NCBI GenBank assembly: GCA_963755985.1
Contig: CAVWLO010000003.1
Location: 372,001 to 436,000, forward strand
Direction of reading: 5' to 3'
Origin: DASXMT01 sp963755985
Lineage (GTDB): Bacteria > Actinomycetota > Acidimicrobiia > Acidimicrobiales > RAAP-2
Length of the DNA stretch: 64,000 bases
Shown here piece after piece: positions 54,245 to 62,889 of the stretch. Each line of letters begins with the position of its first letter. Positions within the stretch are counted from its first letter, which is position 1. The translations under genes and the position numbers were made by a program. Under the pieces are notes generated by a model. That model was not told the DNA's origin, did not search any database, and saw nothing but the letters and a program-made list of their open reading frames with translations.

Positions 54245-54322
54245 TGGTCGGGCTGCCCGGATTTGAACCGGGGACCTCTGCGTCCCGAACGCAGCGCGCT
54301 AACCAAACTGCGCCACAGCCCG
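54245..54322 (-). tRNA. tRNA-Pro (CGG)
   Basis: On the minus strand CGGGCTGTGGCGCAGTTTGG... with acceptor CGGGCTG/CAGCCCG, anticodon loop CTGCG-TTCGGGA-CGCAG (anticodon CGG), T arm CCCGG-TTCAAAT-CCGGG. CCA is encoded at 54245-54247. Confidence 0.97.
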
Positions 54323-54367
54323 TCGATCCAAACCAGCACTGATGCCGGCGCTGAACCAGAGGAGATG

Positions 54368-55291
54368 CTACCCGACCGGGGTGCGGGCGCTTCCCGGCTC
54401 ACCCGGCCGTGGACCGGGGTCCATCGGTCGGGCCCGTTGGGCGACCACCTTGGCCACCCGCCGCTTGTCCATCTCTGCGACGCGGAACTCCCATCCGGCC
54501 GCGGAGAGCACCTCGCCCTCGTTGGGAATGTGACCGAACCCGTCGAAGAGGAACCCGCCGAGGGTCACGTACTCGCCCTCGGGCAGGTCGATGCCCATGC
54601 GGTCACGGACGTCGTCCACGTTCATGCGTCCGTCGACCAGCCAGCGGCTGCCATCGACCGGCACCACCTCGGGCTCGTCATCGGGATCGAACTCGTCGGG
54701 AAGGTCGCCGACCAGGGCACCGAGGAGGTCCTTCACCGTCAGTACCCCTTCCACCCCGCCGTGCTCGTCCACCACCACAGCGAAGGCCCGCCGCTGCTGT
54801 CGCATCTCGGCCAGGACCTCGAGGACCAGTCTTGACTCGGGGACCAGAAACGGTTGGCGGAGGCGCCGCGAGATGTCGACGGGATCGGGGTCTGGCCGGA
54901 TGCCCGCCGTCTCGGCCGAGTCAGCGCTGATCGACCGCCCGGTTCCCACCTTCCAGCCGGCGCGGAACAGGTCGTTCATGAACAGGACACCGATCAGGTT
55001 GTCCAGGTTCTCGTCGTAGACCGGGAAGCAGCTGTGCCCGGACTCCCGGACGGCGCGGGTCACATCCTCGGCCGAGAGCGGGATGGGAAGGGCGACCACG
55101 TCCACTCGTGGGGTCATGACCTCCCTGACCATGGTGTCGCGGAGGTCCTCGAGCGCCTCGAGGATGATCTGCTCCTGGGCGTCGGCGGCCACCGATCGCA
55201 AACCGTTGCCGTCTCGGTCCTTGCCCCGGCGGCGCTCGTTGCGCCGGCCGTCGGCCGGAGCCGATGGCTGATCAGTATGTCGTCGGAACAC
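54368..55291 (-). CDS. CBS-pair/CorC_HlyC protein without membrane domain
   Basis: 307 residues from a GTG at 55291. A short N-terminus, then LEDLRDTMVREVMTPRVDVVALPIPLSAEDVTRAVRESGHSCFPVYDENLDNLIGVLFMNDLF (first CBS) and VLEVLAEMRQQRRAFAVVVDEHGGVEGVLTVKDLLGALVGDL (second CBS), then a C-terminal CorC_HlyC domain (WLVDGRMNVDDVRDRMGIDLPEGEYVTLGGFL). The usual N-terminal DUF21 membrane domain is absent, as in the CorC type. Related proteins affect Mg2+/Co2+ efflux. Confidence 0.85.
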   Translation of the reverse strand: MFRRHTDQPSAPADGRRNERRRGKDRDGNGLRSVAADAQEQIILEALEDLRDTMVREVMTPRVDVVALPIPLSAEDVTRAVRESGHSCFPVYDENLDNLIGVLFMNDLFRAGWKVGTGRSISADSAETAGIRPDPDPVDISRRLRQPFLVPESRLVLEVLAEMRQQRRAFAVVVDEHGGVEGVLTVKDLLGALVGDLPDEFDPDDEPEVVPVDGSRWLVDGRMNVDDVRDRMGIDLPEGEYVTLGGFLFDGFGHIPNEGEVLSAAGWEFRVAEMDKRRVAKVVAQRARPMDPGPRPGEPGSARTPVG

Positions 55292-55323
55292 GATGCTCGC
55301 CGCGGTCGCCGACGGACGAGTCC

Positions 55324-55758
55324 TCAGGCCCCCACCGGGGCGGGGGTGGGCACGATCGAGAGTGGTTGGTAGGACTCGTCGAAATAGGTGCCCCCGTCGA
55401 GGAGAGAACTGACCGCCCGTCGGAGCCGGATCGGGTCCAGGGGCTTCACCACCCACCCCTCGGCACCGGAACGGCGGGCCAGAAAGACGTCAGCCCGGCG
55501 GTCGAGCAGCATCAGGACGGGGATGTGGCCCAGGCTTCCGTACGACTCCTCGAGACGGAGCTCCAGGCACACGGCCATCCCCCCCATGTTGCCCATCTGG
55601 AGGTCGACGACGACCAGATCGGGGATCTCCTCGGCCACCTTGGACAAGACGGCGGGGCCCGATCGCGCCTCTTCGATCTGGATGTCGGGCCGGCTGGCGA
55701 TGGCGGTCACCTCGGCCCGGACCGAAGGAGCGTCGCTGGCAACGAGAACGGTGCGCAC
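55324..55758 (-). CDS. Receiver-domain protein (stand-alone response regulator)
   Basis: 144 residues from GTG 55758. Receiver fold: VRTVLVASDAPSVRAEVTAIA, DLVVVDLQMGNMGGMAVCLELR (phosphorylated Asp), HIPVLMLLDRRADVFLARRSGAEGWVVKPLD. No output domain, so it may act by protein contact. The acidic pocket DD is reduced to a single ASD, so phosphorylation is not certain. It follows the ArsA-like gene by 10 bases on the same strand. Confidence 0.8.
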   Translation of the reverse strand: MRTVLVASDAPSVRAEVTAIASRPDIQIEEARSGPAVLSKVAEEIPDLVVVDLQMGNMGGMAVCLELRLEESYGSLGHIPVLMLLDRRADVFLARRSGAEGWVVKPLDPIRLRRAVSSLLDGGTYFDESYQPLSIVPTPAPVGA

Positions 55759-55768
55759 CTTGTGCAGG

Positions 55769-56920
55769 TTAGCTCGCGCTGGCCCAGCCACTTCCGTCCG
55801 CGGCGCGTGGGGTGGTGGGCCCGCCGTGGTCCACGAACAAGAGGTCGGCCACGATGGCCAGCCCGCCGAGATCGTGGACGTCGGAGTTGAGGAGCGGAAC
55901 CCGAGCGACCGGGGCCGGGGCCACGTCGGCGACCAGATCGGCATAGGTCTGCTCCTCCCGGTCCGAGGCCGCAGTAAAGCCGCCAAGGTTCTCGACCAGG
56001 TCGGCGAGGGCCGACCCTCCGGGCCCATGGGGGACATCGGGCAGGCCGGCTAGCAGTGCATCGTCGGCGAACCTCGGCTGTACCCGGTTCACGACGAGGG
56101 CCGTGGCTGACATCCCTGACTCAGTCAGCTTGGCCGAGAAGTGGACGGCCTCGTCCACCGAGTCGGGGCGGGGCGAGGCCACCAACAGAAAGGCCGTGCC
56201 CGGATCGGAGAGGAGGGCACGCACGCTCGCCGCTCTGGCCCGGAACCCTTCTTCCATGCCCTCGAAGGCCTGGAAGAAGGTGACTGCGTCACGGACGATG
56301 TCGGCGCCGGCCACCTTGGAGATGGTGCGTAAGAAGGCCTGGGCCGCTACCCCCATGACCCGGAGCCCGACCCGGGTGGGCATCATCAGCGCCCGGAACA
56401 CCTTGTTCTCCAAGAACCGGGTGAGTCGCCGGGGTGCGTCCAAGAAATCGAGCGCGTTTCGGGTCGGGGGCGTGTCCACCACGATCAGGTCGAAGCCTCC
56501 CTCGTCGGAGAGCTCGTAGAGCTTCTCCATGGCCATGTACTCCTGGGTCCCGGACAGGGCGCCGGTCAGGTTCCGGTAGATGCGGTTGGACAGGATGCCC
56601 TCTGCCTGTTCTGAGGTCTCCGAGTACCGATGGACCAGGTCGTCGAAGGTCCCCTTGGGATCGAGCATCAGGGCGTGGAGCTCTCCCGGCCATGTCCCGG
56701 CGATCTCGGTGGGGGAGTTGGTGAGGGCGTCGAGGCCGAGCGAGTTGGCCAGGCGCCGGGCCGGGTCGATGGTGACCACACAGGCCCGGCGACCCAGGCG
56801 GGCCGCCTGGAGGGCGACGGCGGCGGCGGTGGTTGTCTTCCCCACCCCGCCCGAGCCGCAACACACGATGATCGACCGCTCGGCGGCCAGTTGGTCGAGG
56901 GTGACCGGGGCGTCGCTCAT
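55769..56920 (-). CDS. ArsA/GET3-like anion-transporting ATPase (second of pair)
   Basis: 383 residues. Deviant Walker A GSGGVGKTTTA near the N-terminus, Switch I region TIDPARRLANSLGLD, Switch II VDTPPTRNALDFL, and a C-terminal helical region. Mycobacteria have the paralogous pair Rv3679/Rv3680 beside whiB4 in the same arrangement. These ATPases are linked to membrane-protein or metabolite export and redox stress, but the exact client is unknown. It overlaps the first ATPase by 4 bases. Confidence 0.9.
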   Translation of the reverse strand: MSDAPVTLDQLAAERSIIVCCGSGGVGKTTTAAAVALQAARLGRRACVVTIDPARRLANSLGLDALTNSPTEIAGTWPGELHALMLDPKGTFDDLVHRYSETSEQAEGILSNRIYRNLTGALSGTQEYMAMEKLYELSDEGGFDLIVVDTPPTRNALDFLDAPRRLTRFLENKVFRALMMPTRVGLRVMGVAAQAFLRTISKVAGADIVRDAVTFFQAFEGMEEGFRARAASVRALLSDPGTAFLLVASPRPDSVDEAVHFSAKLTESGMSATALVVNRVQPRFADDALLAGLPDVPHGPGGSALADLVENLGGFTAASDREEQTYADLVADVAPAPVARVPLLNSDVHDLGGLAIVADLLFVDHGGPTTPRAADGSGWASAS

Positions 56921-57942
56921 GAGCTCACCGGCTGCGGCCGCTCCTCGGGCTCGGCCAGTTCGCCGATGCCGGCAGCCAGCGACCGGGCCAAGATGTCGAG
57001 CTCTTCGGGCCCGATGGTGGCGCTGAACAGGAACGGGGCCTGCAGCTGGGGTAGGGGCAGTTCGGCGGCCAAGCGCTCGAGCTGCTCGTGCTGCAGGTCT
57101 TGGCGGGTCACCCGGAACCGGCGGGCGTCCTCCAGGGCGGCCAGGACGTCATCGCTCAGCGCGACGCCGGCACTCGCCGCCGCCTCGGCCGCGGTCGAGT
57201 CGAGGCCGGCCAGCGGGGCGTAGCAGGCGTTGGTGATCACGGGTCCGAGGGCGATGCCCACCTTGTCCTCGAGCTGGTACGCCGCTTCCACGACCTCGTT
57301 GACCGGCATCTCCTCGGGCAGCGTGACCAGGGCCACCTGGCATCGGGCCGGGTCGGTGAGCAGCTCGACCACGTCGGCGGCCTGGGCCCGGACGGGACCG
57401 CCGCGAGCAGCGTCGAGCAGTCCGCTGGCCGAGGAGAGGAAGGTCATCGTGTGCCCGGTGGCCGGTGCGTCCACCAGGATCAGATCGACGATGCCGCTCC
57501 GTTCGATCTGCTTGATCTTGCCCAGGACCAGGACGTCCTTGATGCCCGGGATGGCACTCGATACCACGTCGAGCACCCCGGACGACTGGAGCCGCTTCGA
57601 CATGCGGCGGAGCCCGTGATCGGCCAGATACTCGAGCAGCGCATCGTCCGGGGTGATCCAGCGGCCATGGACGGTGCCTGGGGGCATGACGGCATCGTCC
57701 TCCGGATCACCGATGTCGTCGGCGCCGGCCGCGCTGAGGACCGTCCCGGCATAGCCCAGGTCGCCGCCGTCGCCGAAGGCTGAGGAGATGCCCGGCCGGC
57801 CCTCGAGCTCTATGACCAGGACGGAAAGTCCCTGGTAGGCGGCCATGCGGGCCAGTGCCGCTACCATCGTGGTCTTTCCGACGCCGCCCTTGCCGGCCAC
57901 GATCAGGACGCTGCTCTGCCTGCAAAAGTCCCTGACGTCCAT
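56917..57942 (-). CDS. ArsA/GET3-like anion-transporting ATPase (first of pair)
   Basis: 341 residues. Walker A GKGGVGKTTMVA, VIELEGRP (Switch I-like), VDAPATGHTMTFL (Switch II). It is more diverged at the switch than its partner, and both probably form a heterodimer. Start ATG 57942 is supported by a -10 box TACGCT 9 bases upstream. The gene diverges from whiB. Confidence 0.9.
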   Translation of the reverse strand: MDVRDFCRQSSVLIVAGKGGVGKTTMVAALARMAAYQGLSVLVIELEGRPGISSAFGDGGDLGYAGTVLSAAGADDIGDPEDDAVMPPGTVHGRWITPDDALLEYLADHGLRRMSKRLQSSGVLDVVSSAIPGIKDVLVLGKIKQIERSGIVDLILVDAPATGHTMTFLSSASGLLDAARGGPVRAQAADVVELLTDPARCQVALVTLPEEMPVNEVVEAAYQLEDKVGIALGPVITNACYAPLAGLDSTAAEAAASAGVALSDDVLAALEDARRFRVTRQDLQHEQLERLAAELPLPQLQAPFLFSATIGPEELDILARSLAAGIGELAEPEERPQPVSS

Positions 57943-57951
57943 GACGACCGG

Positions 57952-57957
57952 AGCGTA
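57952..57957 (-). promoter_or_regulatory. -10 box TACGCT for the ATPase pair
   Basis: TACGCT on the minus strand, 9 bases before the ATG at 57942. Confidence 0.45.
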
Positions 57958-58128
57958 GTGCCCACCATTGTCGGACGGCTCGCCGGGGTCTCTGAGAACC
58001 GGGAGCCAGGGCTGTCGGGCCCCGACGTGGCGAGTTGGTGAAGAAAAGGGCCGGACCTCTTGTCGGACCAGCACCTTCGCGAGTACGTTTTGACACCGGG
58101 GAGTACGCTCACCAGGCGCGTAAGGGGG

Positions 58129-58395
58129 ATGGGAGCAATGGCGCAGGCGGTAGACACGTGGCAGATAAAGGCATCATGCCGGGGACCACAGGCTGAGATA
58201 TTCTTTCCGCCCTCTCATGCCGAGCGGAAGGAAGAGAAGCTCCGTCGCGAGGCCCGGGCCAAGTCCATCTGCGCCACCTGCGCGGTCCGATCCGACTGCC
58301 TCGACTATGCCATCCGCATTCGGGAGCCCCATGGGATCTGGGGCGGGTTGAACGAGCTGGAGCGCAAGCAGTTGGTGGACCGCCGGGCGGGCTGA
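58129..58395 (+). CDS. WhiB-family iron-sulfur regulator
   Basis: 88 residues. Four cluster-binding cysteines: Cys17 (ASCRGP), Cys48 and Cys51 (CATC), Cys57 (CLDY), in the C-x30-C-x2-C-x5-C layout, followed by the GIWGG turn and a basic end (LNELERKQLVDRR). The protein binds a [4Fe-4S] cluster and controls gene expression. In mycobacteria whiB4 lies divergent from the same ATPase pair, as here. AAGGGGG is next to the ATG at 58129; an ATG at 58138 is the alternative. A TACGCT box at 58104 may be its promoter. Confidence 0.93.
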   Translation: MGAMAQAVDTWQIKASCRGPQAEIFFPPSHAERKEEKLRREARAKSICATCAVRSDCLDYAIRIREPHGIWGGLNELERKQLVDRRAG

Positions 58396-58408
58396 ACGGG
58401 GCCGGCTC

Positions 58409-59332
58409 TCAGGAGGCGGCCAGCGAAGCCAGAGCGGCGCGGACCCCCTTGGACGCACACAGCCGGGGCGGTTGCTGATCGGTGGCCATGCAGATGGCCG
58501 CGGTCAGGTAGTTGGCCGAGGCAATCACCGCCTTGGTGGGCACTGCGGTGGGATCGTCGAGCCGGTCGGCGATGCTCGCCTGCGACTGCCCCTCGATGGC
58601 GGCCGGGCTGAACTGCGAAGTCCCGATCACGGCCTTGTTGGCCACGTCGACGAACGGAAAGAGCTCCTCACCCGAACGCGCCGTCCAACCGGGCACGGCG
58701 ATCGGCCCGTAACGGTTGACGGTGCCCTGTTGGGCGGCGGTCGGGAAGGCAATCCTGGTGAAGATCCCGTTGGTGCCCGGCGCGTCCGAGTACTCCTCGA
58801 TCCCGGTGAAGGAGACATAGGGGCTCCGGTAGGTGGCGCCGTCGAAGCTGAAGCTCTGGATCTCGGGGAAGGCCGAGGTGCTCGACGACTGCATGTTCCG
58901 AAGTCCGGTGAACGTCCCGAAGCGGGAGAGGGCGACCACCAGGGCCCACCGCTCGGCGGCACAGAACGAGCAGTACTCGGCGCCCACGTACAGCACCTCG
59001 GGCTTGCCGCCGGCGCTGAGTGGAGGCTGGCCGTGCATGAGAACGGGTGCCACCACTGGGACCTTGGGCGAAGTGACACCGACGGCGTTGAAGGTCGCCT
59101 GGGAGACGCCGGAGATATCCCGGACGACCGCCTCGGGGGCCTGCGGCCGGTTGATGAGCAGTGTCGTGGTCGACGTGGTCAAGGCGATCACGACCAAGGC
59201 GATCACCCCGGCCAGCAACACGACGATCGCCCCCCAGGCGAACTTGGCCGTGCGGCTGGTGGCCCCGCTGTCGTCGGTACCGCCGACCAGAGCGGGATCT
59301 GGCGCATTCGTCGCTGAGTCGGCGTGGGTCAT
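58409..59332 (-). CDS. DUF929 thioredoxin-like membrane protein (CSFC)
   Basis: 307 residues. One N-terminal membrane helix (AIVVLLAGVIALVVIALTT), then an extracytoplasmic domain with a thioredoxin-like active site EVLYVGAEYCSFCAAERWALVVALSRFG. The CxxC is CSFC. It also has a Cys pair near the C-terminus (AAICMATDQQPPRLCASKG). It is the third gene of the DUF929-VKOR-DUF929 unit, so it is a probable substrate oxidase. Confidence 0.85.
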   Translation of the reverse strand: MTHADSATNAPDPALVGGTDDSGATSRTAKFAWGAIVVLLAGVIALVVIALTTSTTTLLINRPQAPEAVVRDISGVSQATFNAVGVTSPKVPVVAPVLMHGQPPLSAGGKPEVLYVGAEYCSFCAAERWALVVALSRFGTFTGLRNMQSSSTSAFPEIQSFSFDGATYRSPYVSFTGIEEYSDAPGTNGIFTRIAFPTAAQQGTVNRYGPIAVPGWTARSGEELFPFVDVANKAVIGTSQFSPAAIEGQSQASIADRLDDPTAVPTKAVIASANYLTAAICMATDQQPPRLCASKGVRAALASLAAS

Positions 59333-59355
59333 CAGGTTCGCTCCCGAGCAGCCTC

Positions 59356-59856
59356 CTACTTGGAGCCCAAGCCCTCGGCCGCGTCCAGGTAGTCCGGGGC
59401 CTCGCCCGCCTCGCCCGGCCCGAACACGATGGGCGTCGTCGTCATGATGAGCACGAAGAGCAAGAAGGTGATCACGTGCACCGATGTGCACCACAGGCAG
59501 ATGGCCTTGATGGTGAAGAGCTCGGCGCTGATCAGGTAGATGATCATGCCGACCCCGGTGACCGACAGAGCCAGGCGGGCCAGATGGACCCATCGATGCC
59601 AGGTGCGCCAGGCCGCCGGCAGGCAGAGGACGAGCATGGCCACGAAGAAGACCAGACCGAGCACGGCCACCGGGATGCCGAACACGATGGACTGGGGGCT
59701 GGTGGTCACCTTCTCGCAGTTGATGGCGCCCCCGCCCGCCGGGCACGACAGGGTGATCGCCGAGGAGTAGTGGGTGAGGGTCAAGTAAATGGAGACGCCC
59801 AGTCCGGCGACGGCGAGCACCAAGCTGGTCATCGGCTGCCAACGCAGCGTGTGCAT
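59356..59856 (-). CDS. Vitamin K epoxide reductase (VKOR) family protein
   Basis: 166 residues with four or five membrane helices. LSCPAGGGAINCEKVTTSPQSIVFGIPVAVLGLVFF holds the shuttle Cys pair, and IKAICLWCTSVHVITFLLFV the active-site CLWC. It re-oxidises thioredoxin-like partners, passing electrons to a quinone, so that disulfides form in exported proteins. It lies between two DUF929 genes, gaps of 23 and 15 bases. Start at GTG/ATG 59856 (MHTLRWQP). Confidence 0.93.
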   Translation of the reverse strand: MHTLRWQPMTSLVLAVAGLGVSIYLTLTHYSSAITLSCPAGGGAINCEKVTTSPQSIVFGIPVAVLGLVFFVAMLVLCLPAAWRTWHRWVHLARLALSVTGVGMIIYLISAELFTIKAICLWCTSVHVITFLLFVLIMTTTPIVFGPGEAGEAPDYLDAAEGLGSK

Positions 59857-59871
59857 GTCCCGCCCGGTCCC

Positions 59872-60975
59872 TCAGCCCAGCTTGAGGGCTTTGGTCGCCG
59901 CCTGGACGCCCGGGCTCTGGCAGACGGCCGAAGGCTGGCCCTTGGTCGCCGCGCAGATGCCGGCCGAGATGTAATTGGCCGTGGTCACGATGGCCTGGGT
60001 CACCGGGTTGTTCGGATCGGAAAGGCCGTCGGCGATCTGTGCGTGCGACAGCCCGGCCAGGATCCCCGGGCTGAAGCTGGCTCCGGAGATGATCACCGAG
60101 TTGTTGATGTCGACGAACGGGAAGGACGTCTGCCCCGGCGTCCCGTTGGGGACGTAGGGCGGCGCGCTGTACTTGGTGATGATGGCCTGCTCGGCCTTGG
60201 TGGGATTGTGGAGGACCGTGTACCCCGCACCGTTGGGGTTCGGGATGTTGGTGTACTGCTCAATGCCCTTGAATGTGATGTACGGGCTGGTCAGGCTGGC
60301 GCTGCGATAGCTGAACGTATTGGTGGCCGGATAGGGCTCCGGTCCGGCAGAGGAGCCCTTACCCGACGCTGTCTCGTTCAGGCCGCTCCAGGTGCCAAAG
60401 CGCGAGAGGGCGGCGGTCAAGGCCCACCGCTCGGCCGCGCAGTAGGGACAGTATTCGGCGCCGTAATAGATCATGGCCGGGGACTTGCCGGCGATGGTCA
60501 TCGGCCGCTGACCGGACAGCACGATCGGGGCGGTCACCGGTACCGAGGGGGAGGTCACCCCCACCGTGTCGTAGACGGATTGGGGAATGCCGGTGACCGC
60601 CGTCACCACCGAGGCCGAAGCGGGCGTGACCGGAACGGGGGTTCCGAAGGTCCCGGAATTGGAACCGCCGCTCACCTTGATCACCACCAACACCACGATG
60701 ACGACGATGACCACGGCGACCGCGCCCCAGGCCATGAGGGCCCCCGACGGACCCTTGGGCCGCGCCCCGGGCTTGCCCTTGACCGGTGGTCGGCCTCCAC
60801 TCGGGCCCGAGCCCCCGCGCCCAGTTCGGGAGGGCCCGCCCCTCCCGGCCGCCTTGGCCGTCACCGGCCGGCTCTGTTGGCGGCTGCGGTCCTTGGCTGA
60901 GACGGCAGCCTTGGGACTGTTCCCGCCTGGCTTTGGCTTGTTGCCCCCGACGGGAGCTCGCTTGTTGTCGGCCAT
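59872..60975 (-). CDS. DUF929 thioredoxin-like membrane protein (CPYC)
   Basis: 367 residues. A long basic N-terminus (MADNKRAPVGGNKPKPGGN...) precedes a membrane helix (LMAWGAVAVVIVVIVVLVVIKV), then a domain homologous to the neighbour, with YYGAEYCPYCAAERWALTAALSRFGTW. The active site CPYC differs from CSFC and is closer to classic oxidoreductases. The C-terminus has the same Cys pair (AGICAATKGQPSAVCQS). Start ATG 60975. Confidence 0.88.
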   Translation of the reverse strand: MADNKRAPVGGNKPKPGGNSPKAAVSAKDRSRQQSRPVTAKAAGRGGPSRTGRGGSGPSGGRPPVKGKPGARPKGPSGALMAWGAVAVVIVVIVVLVVIKVSGGSNSGTFGTPVPVTPASASVVTAVTGIPQSVYDTVGVTSPSVPVTAPIVLSGQRPMTIAGKSPAMIYYGAEYCPYCAAERWALTAALSRFGTWSGLNETASGKGSSAGPEPYPATNTFSYRSASLTSPYITFKGIEQYTNIPNPNGAGYTVLHNPTKAEQAIITKYSAPPYVPNGTPGQTSFPFVDINNSVIISGASFSPGILAGLSHAQIADGLSDPNNPVTQAIVTTANYISAGICAATKGQPSAVCQSPGVQAATKALKLG

Positions 60976-61078
60976 CGTCCCCGCTAGTCCATGTGCTTCA
61001 CCGGTCCCGGTGAGCGTATCGGGTCGCGGCGGGCGCTCCACAGTCGCGCCCCGGCCTGCGGCCAGCAGAGCGCGGCCG

Positions 61079-61084
61079 TACACT
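61079..61084 (+). promoter_or_regulatory. -10 box TACACT
   Basis: TACACT, 7 bases before ATG 61092; leaderless-type. Confidence 0.45.
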
Positions 61085-61091
61085 GCCGGCC

Positions 61092-62012
61092 ATGCTCGAT
61101 CGGCCGGCTGCGCCCCTCCCGGCTCATCCCCGCCCCGATCCTCCTGCCCCTCCCAGCCCCGGGGCGGTGTCGTGGTCGATGGTCACCGTGGATGACCGGT
61201 CGGTGACATACGGCGTCACGGGCACGGGTCGAACCGCATTGTTCCTCCACGGTTGGGGACTGCGGCCCCACGCCTACCGGGCGCCCATCCGGCACCTGGG
61301 CCTGGTCGGTTGCCGGGTACTGGCGCCGGTCATGCCCGGTTTCGGGGCGACCCGGGGCCTGACCTCGAATCAGCGCTCCTTCGAGGGGTACGCCGCCTGG
61401 GTGGCCCGGTTCCTCGACGCCGTCGGGATCGACCACGTCGACCTGGTCGTCGGCCATTCCTTCGGAGGGGGCGTCGCCACCCAGTTCGTCCACGATGCGC
61501 CGGCACGAGCCGGCTCGCTGTTGTTGGCCAACGCCATCGGCAGCCCCACCTGGTCCTCGCACCCCGACCGCGTGCGGACCATGGCCCAGCGCCCGATGTG
61601 GGACTGGGGGCGGCACCTGTCGACCGATCTGGTGCGCTCGTCCGGCCTCGTGCGGGTCCTCCCGTTCGTGCTGGGCGACGTCGTCCCGGCCTTCGTCCAG
61701 AACCCGCTGGGCATGTTGCGGACCGGCGAGTTCATCCGCCGGGCCGATCTGGTCGGTGAGCTCCGGGACGTGAGGCGGCGGGGTACCCCGGTGAGCGTCG
61801 TCTGGTCGGACCGGGACCGCCTGGTCCCCCGATCGGCCTTCGACGACCTCCGTCGCGCGGCCGGCGTTGACGGCACGGTGGTCGAGGGTTCCCACGGGTG
61901 GCTCCTGGCCCACCCGGTGAGGTTCGCTGAGCTGGCCATACCGCTGCTGGCCCAGCTGCCGTCGGCAGGGCCCCCCACCGCCACCAGACGCCGTCGGGAG
62001 ATCCACCGGTAG
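61092..62012 (+). CDS. Alpha/beta hydrolase
   Basis: 306 residues. Pattern TALFLHGWGLRPHAYRAPIRHLGLVGCRVLAP (oxyanion region), VVGHSFGGGVATQF with nucleophile Ser, SVVWSDRDRLVP (acid) and GSHGWLLAHP (His). The substrate is unknown. The start at 61092 gives an N-terminal Pro-rich segment before the fold; GTG/ATG sites near 61180 (MVTVDDRSVTYGV) would give a compact protein, but the promoter box favours 61092. Confidence 0.85.
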   Translation: MLDRPAAPLPAHPRPDPPAPPSPGAVSWSMVTVDDRSVTYGVTGTGRTALFLHGWGLRPHAYRAPIRHLGLVGCRVLAPVMPGFGATRGLTSNQRSFEGYAAWVARFLDAVGIDHVDLVVGHSFGGGVATQFVHDAPARAGSLLLANAIGSPTWSSHPDRVRTMAQRPMWDWGRHLSTDLVRSSGLVRVLPFVLGDVVPAFVQNPLGMLRTGEFIRRADLVGELRDVRRRGTPVSVVWSDRDRLVPRSAFDDLRRAAGVDGTVVEGSHGWLLAHPVRFAELAIPLLAQLPSAGPPTATRRRREIHR

Positions 62013-62015
62013 CCT
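62010..62015 (+). promoter_or_regulatory. -10 box TAGCCT
   Basis: TAGCCT (its TAG is the preceding stop), 7 bases before ATG 62023. Confidence 0.35.
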
Positions 62016-62022
62016 CGTCCCG

Positions 62023-62889
62023 ATGTCCGTCCCCGTTCGTCCCGCTGCCACCGTCCTCTTGGTGCGTGACGCCCTGGGCGAGCACGGGGAACCGGCCATC
62101 GAGGTCTGCATGCTGCGGCGAAGCCTCGGCGCCAGCTTTGCTGCCGGCGCCCATGTGTTCCCGGGTGGATCGGTCGACGACGCCGACCGTGACCCACGGT
62201 TCGAATCGCTGTGCCGGGGCCGGACTGATGCCGGGGCGAGTGCGACCCTCGGCCTGCCCGCCGGCGGGCTGTCGTTCTGGGTGGCGGCGGTACGGGAGTG
62301 CTTCGAAGAGGCCGGCGTTGTCCTGGCTTACCCCCGGGGCGACGGCGCCGATCCGGGAGCGCCGGCCCGTTCGTCGGGACTGCTCGACACGTCGGACCCG
62401 GCGGTGCGGGCCCGGTTCGCCGCCCACCGGGACGAGTTGAACGCCGGTGGGGCCCGCTTCGTCGACCTGTGCCGCGCCGAGGGCCTCGAGCTGGCCACCG
62501 ATGCGCTCCATTACATCAGCCGCTGGATCACGCCGGGGTTCATGCCCAAGCGGTTCGACACCCGGTTCTTCGTCTGCGCCGCTCCGACCGGGCAGGTGGC
62601 GATCCACGACGAAGGCGAGACCATCGCCACGGTCTGGATCCGCCCTGCCGACGCCGTGCAGGCCAGCCAACGCGGCGAGCTGGACCTGTTGCCACCCACC
62701 CTGGCCAACCTGGGGACCGTCGGCCGGTACCCGACCACAGCCGCATTGCTCGAGGAGGCCGCGACTATGACCGAGATGCCGGCCATGGAAGCGGTGGTGG
62801 CGACCGCAGCAGGCGAGTTCAAGGTCCTGCACCCAGGCGACGAGGGCTACGAGGACGCCGTGGCCCGGATGGTGGCCGATGCCGGCTGA
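62023..62889 (+). CDS. Nudix hydrolase (NUDT19-like)
   Basis: 288 residues. The Nudix box is split, with an insertion: FPGGSVDDADRDPRF, then AAVRECFEEAGVVLAYPR, with the REUxEE core intact. PAATVLLVRD at the start and FDTRFFVCAAPTGQVAIHDEGET after it fit the CoA-diphosphatase-like NUDT19 group. It removes a diphosphate-linked metabolite. The ATG of the next gene overlaps its end by 11 bases. Confidence 0.9.
   Translation: MSVPVRPAATVLLVRDALGEHGEPAIEVCMLRRSLGASFAAGAHVFPGGSVDDADRDPRFESLCRGRTDAGASATLGLPAGGLSFWVAAVRECFEEAGVVLAYPRGDGADPGAPARSSGLLDTSDPAVRARFAAHRDELNAGGARFVDLCRAEGLELATDALHYISRWITPGFMPKRFDTRFFVCAAPTGQVAIHDEGETIATVWIRPADAVQASQRGELDLLPPTLANLGTVGRYPTTAALLEEAATMTEMPAMEAVVATAAGEFKVLHPGDEGYEDAVARMVADAG

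Noticed and set aside
58090..58095. TTGACA as -35 box of whiB
   Set aside because: No TAnnnT box lies at 16-19 bases from it; the TACGCT at 58104 is only 8 bases away.
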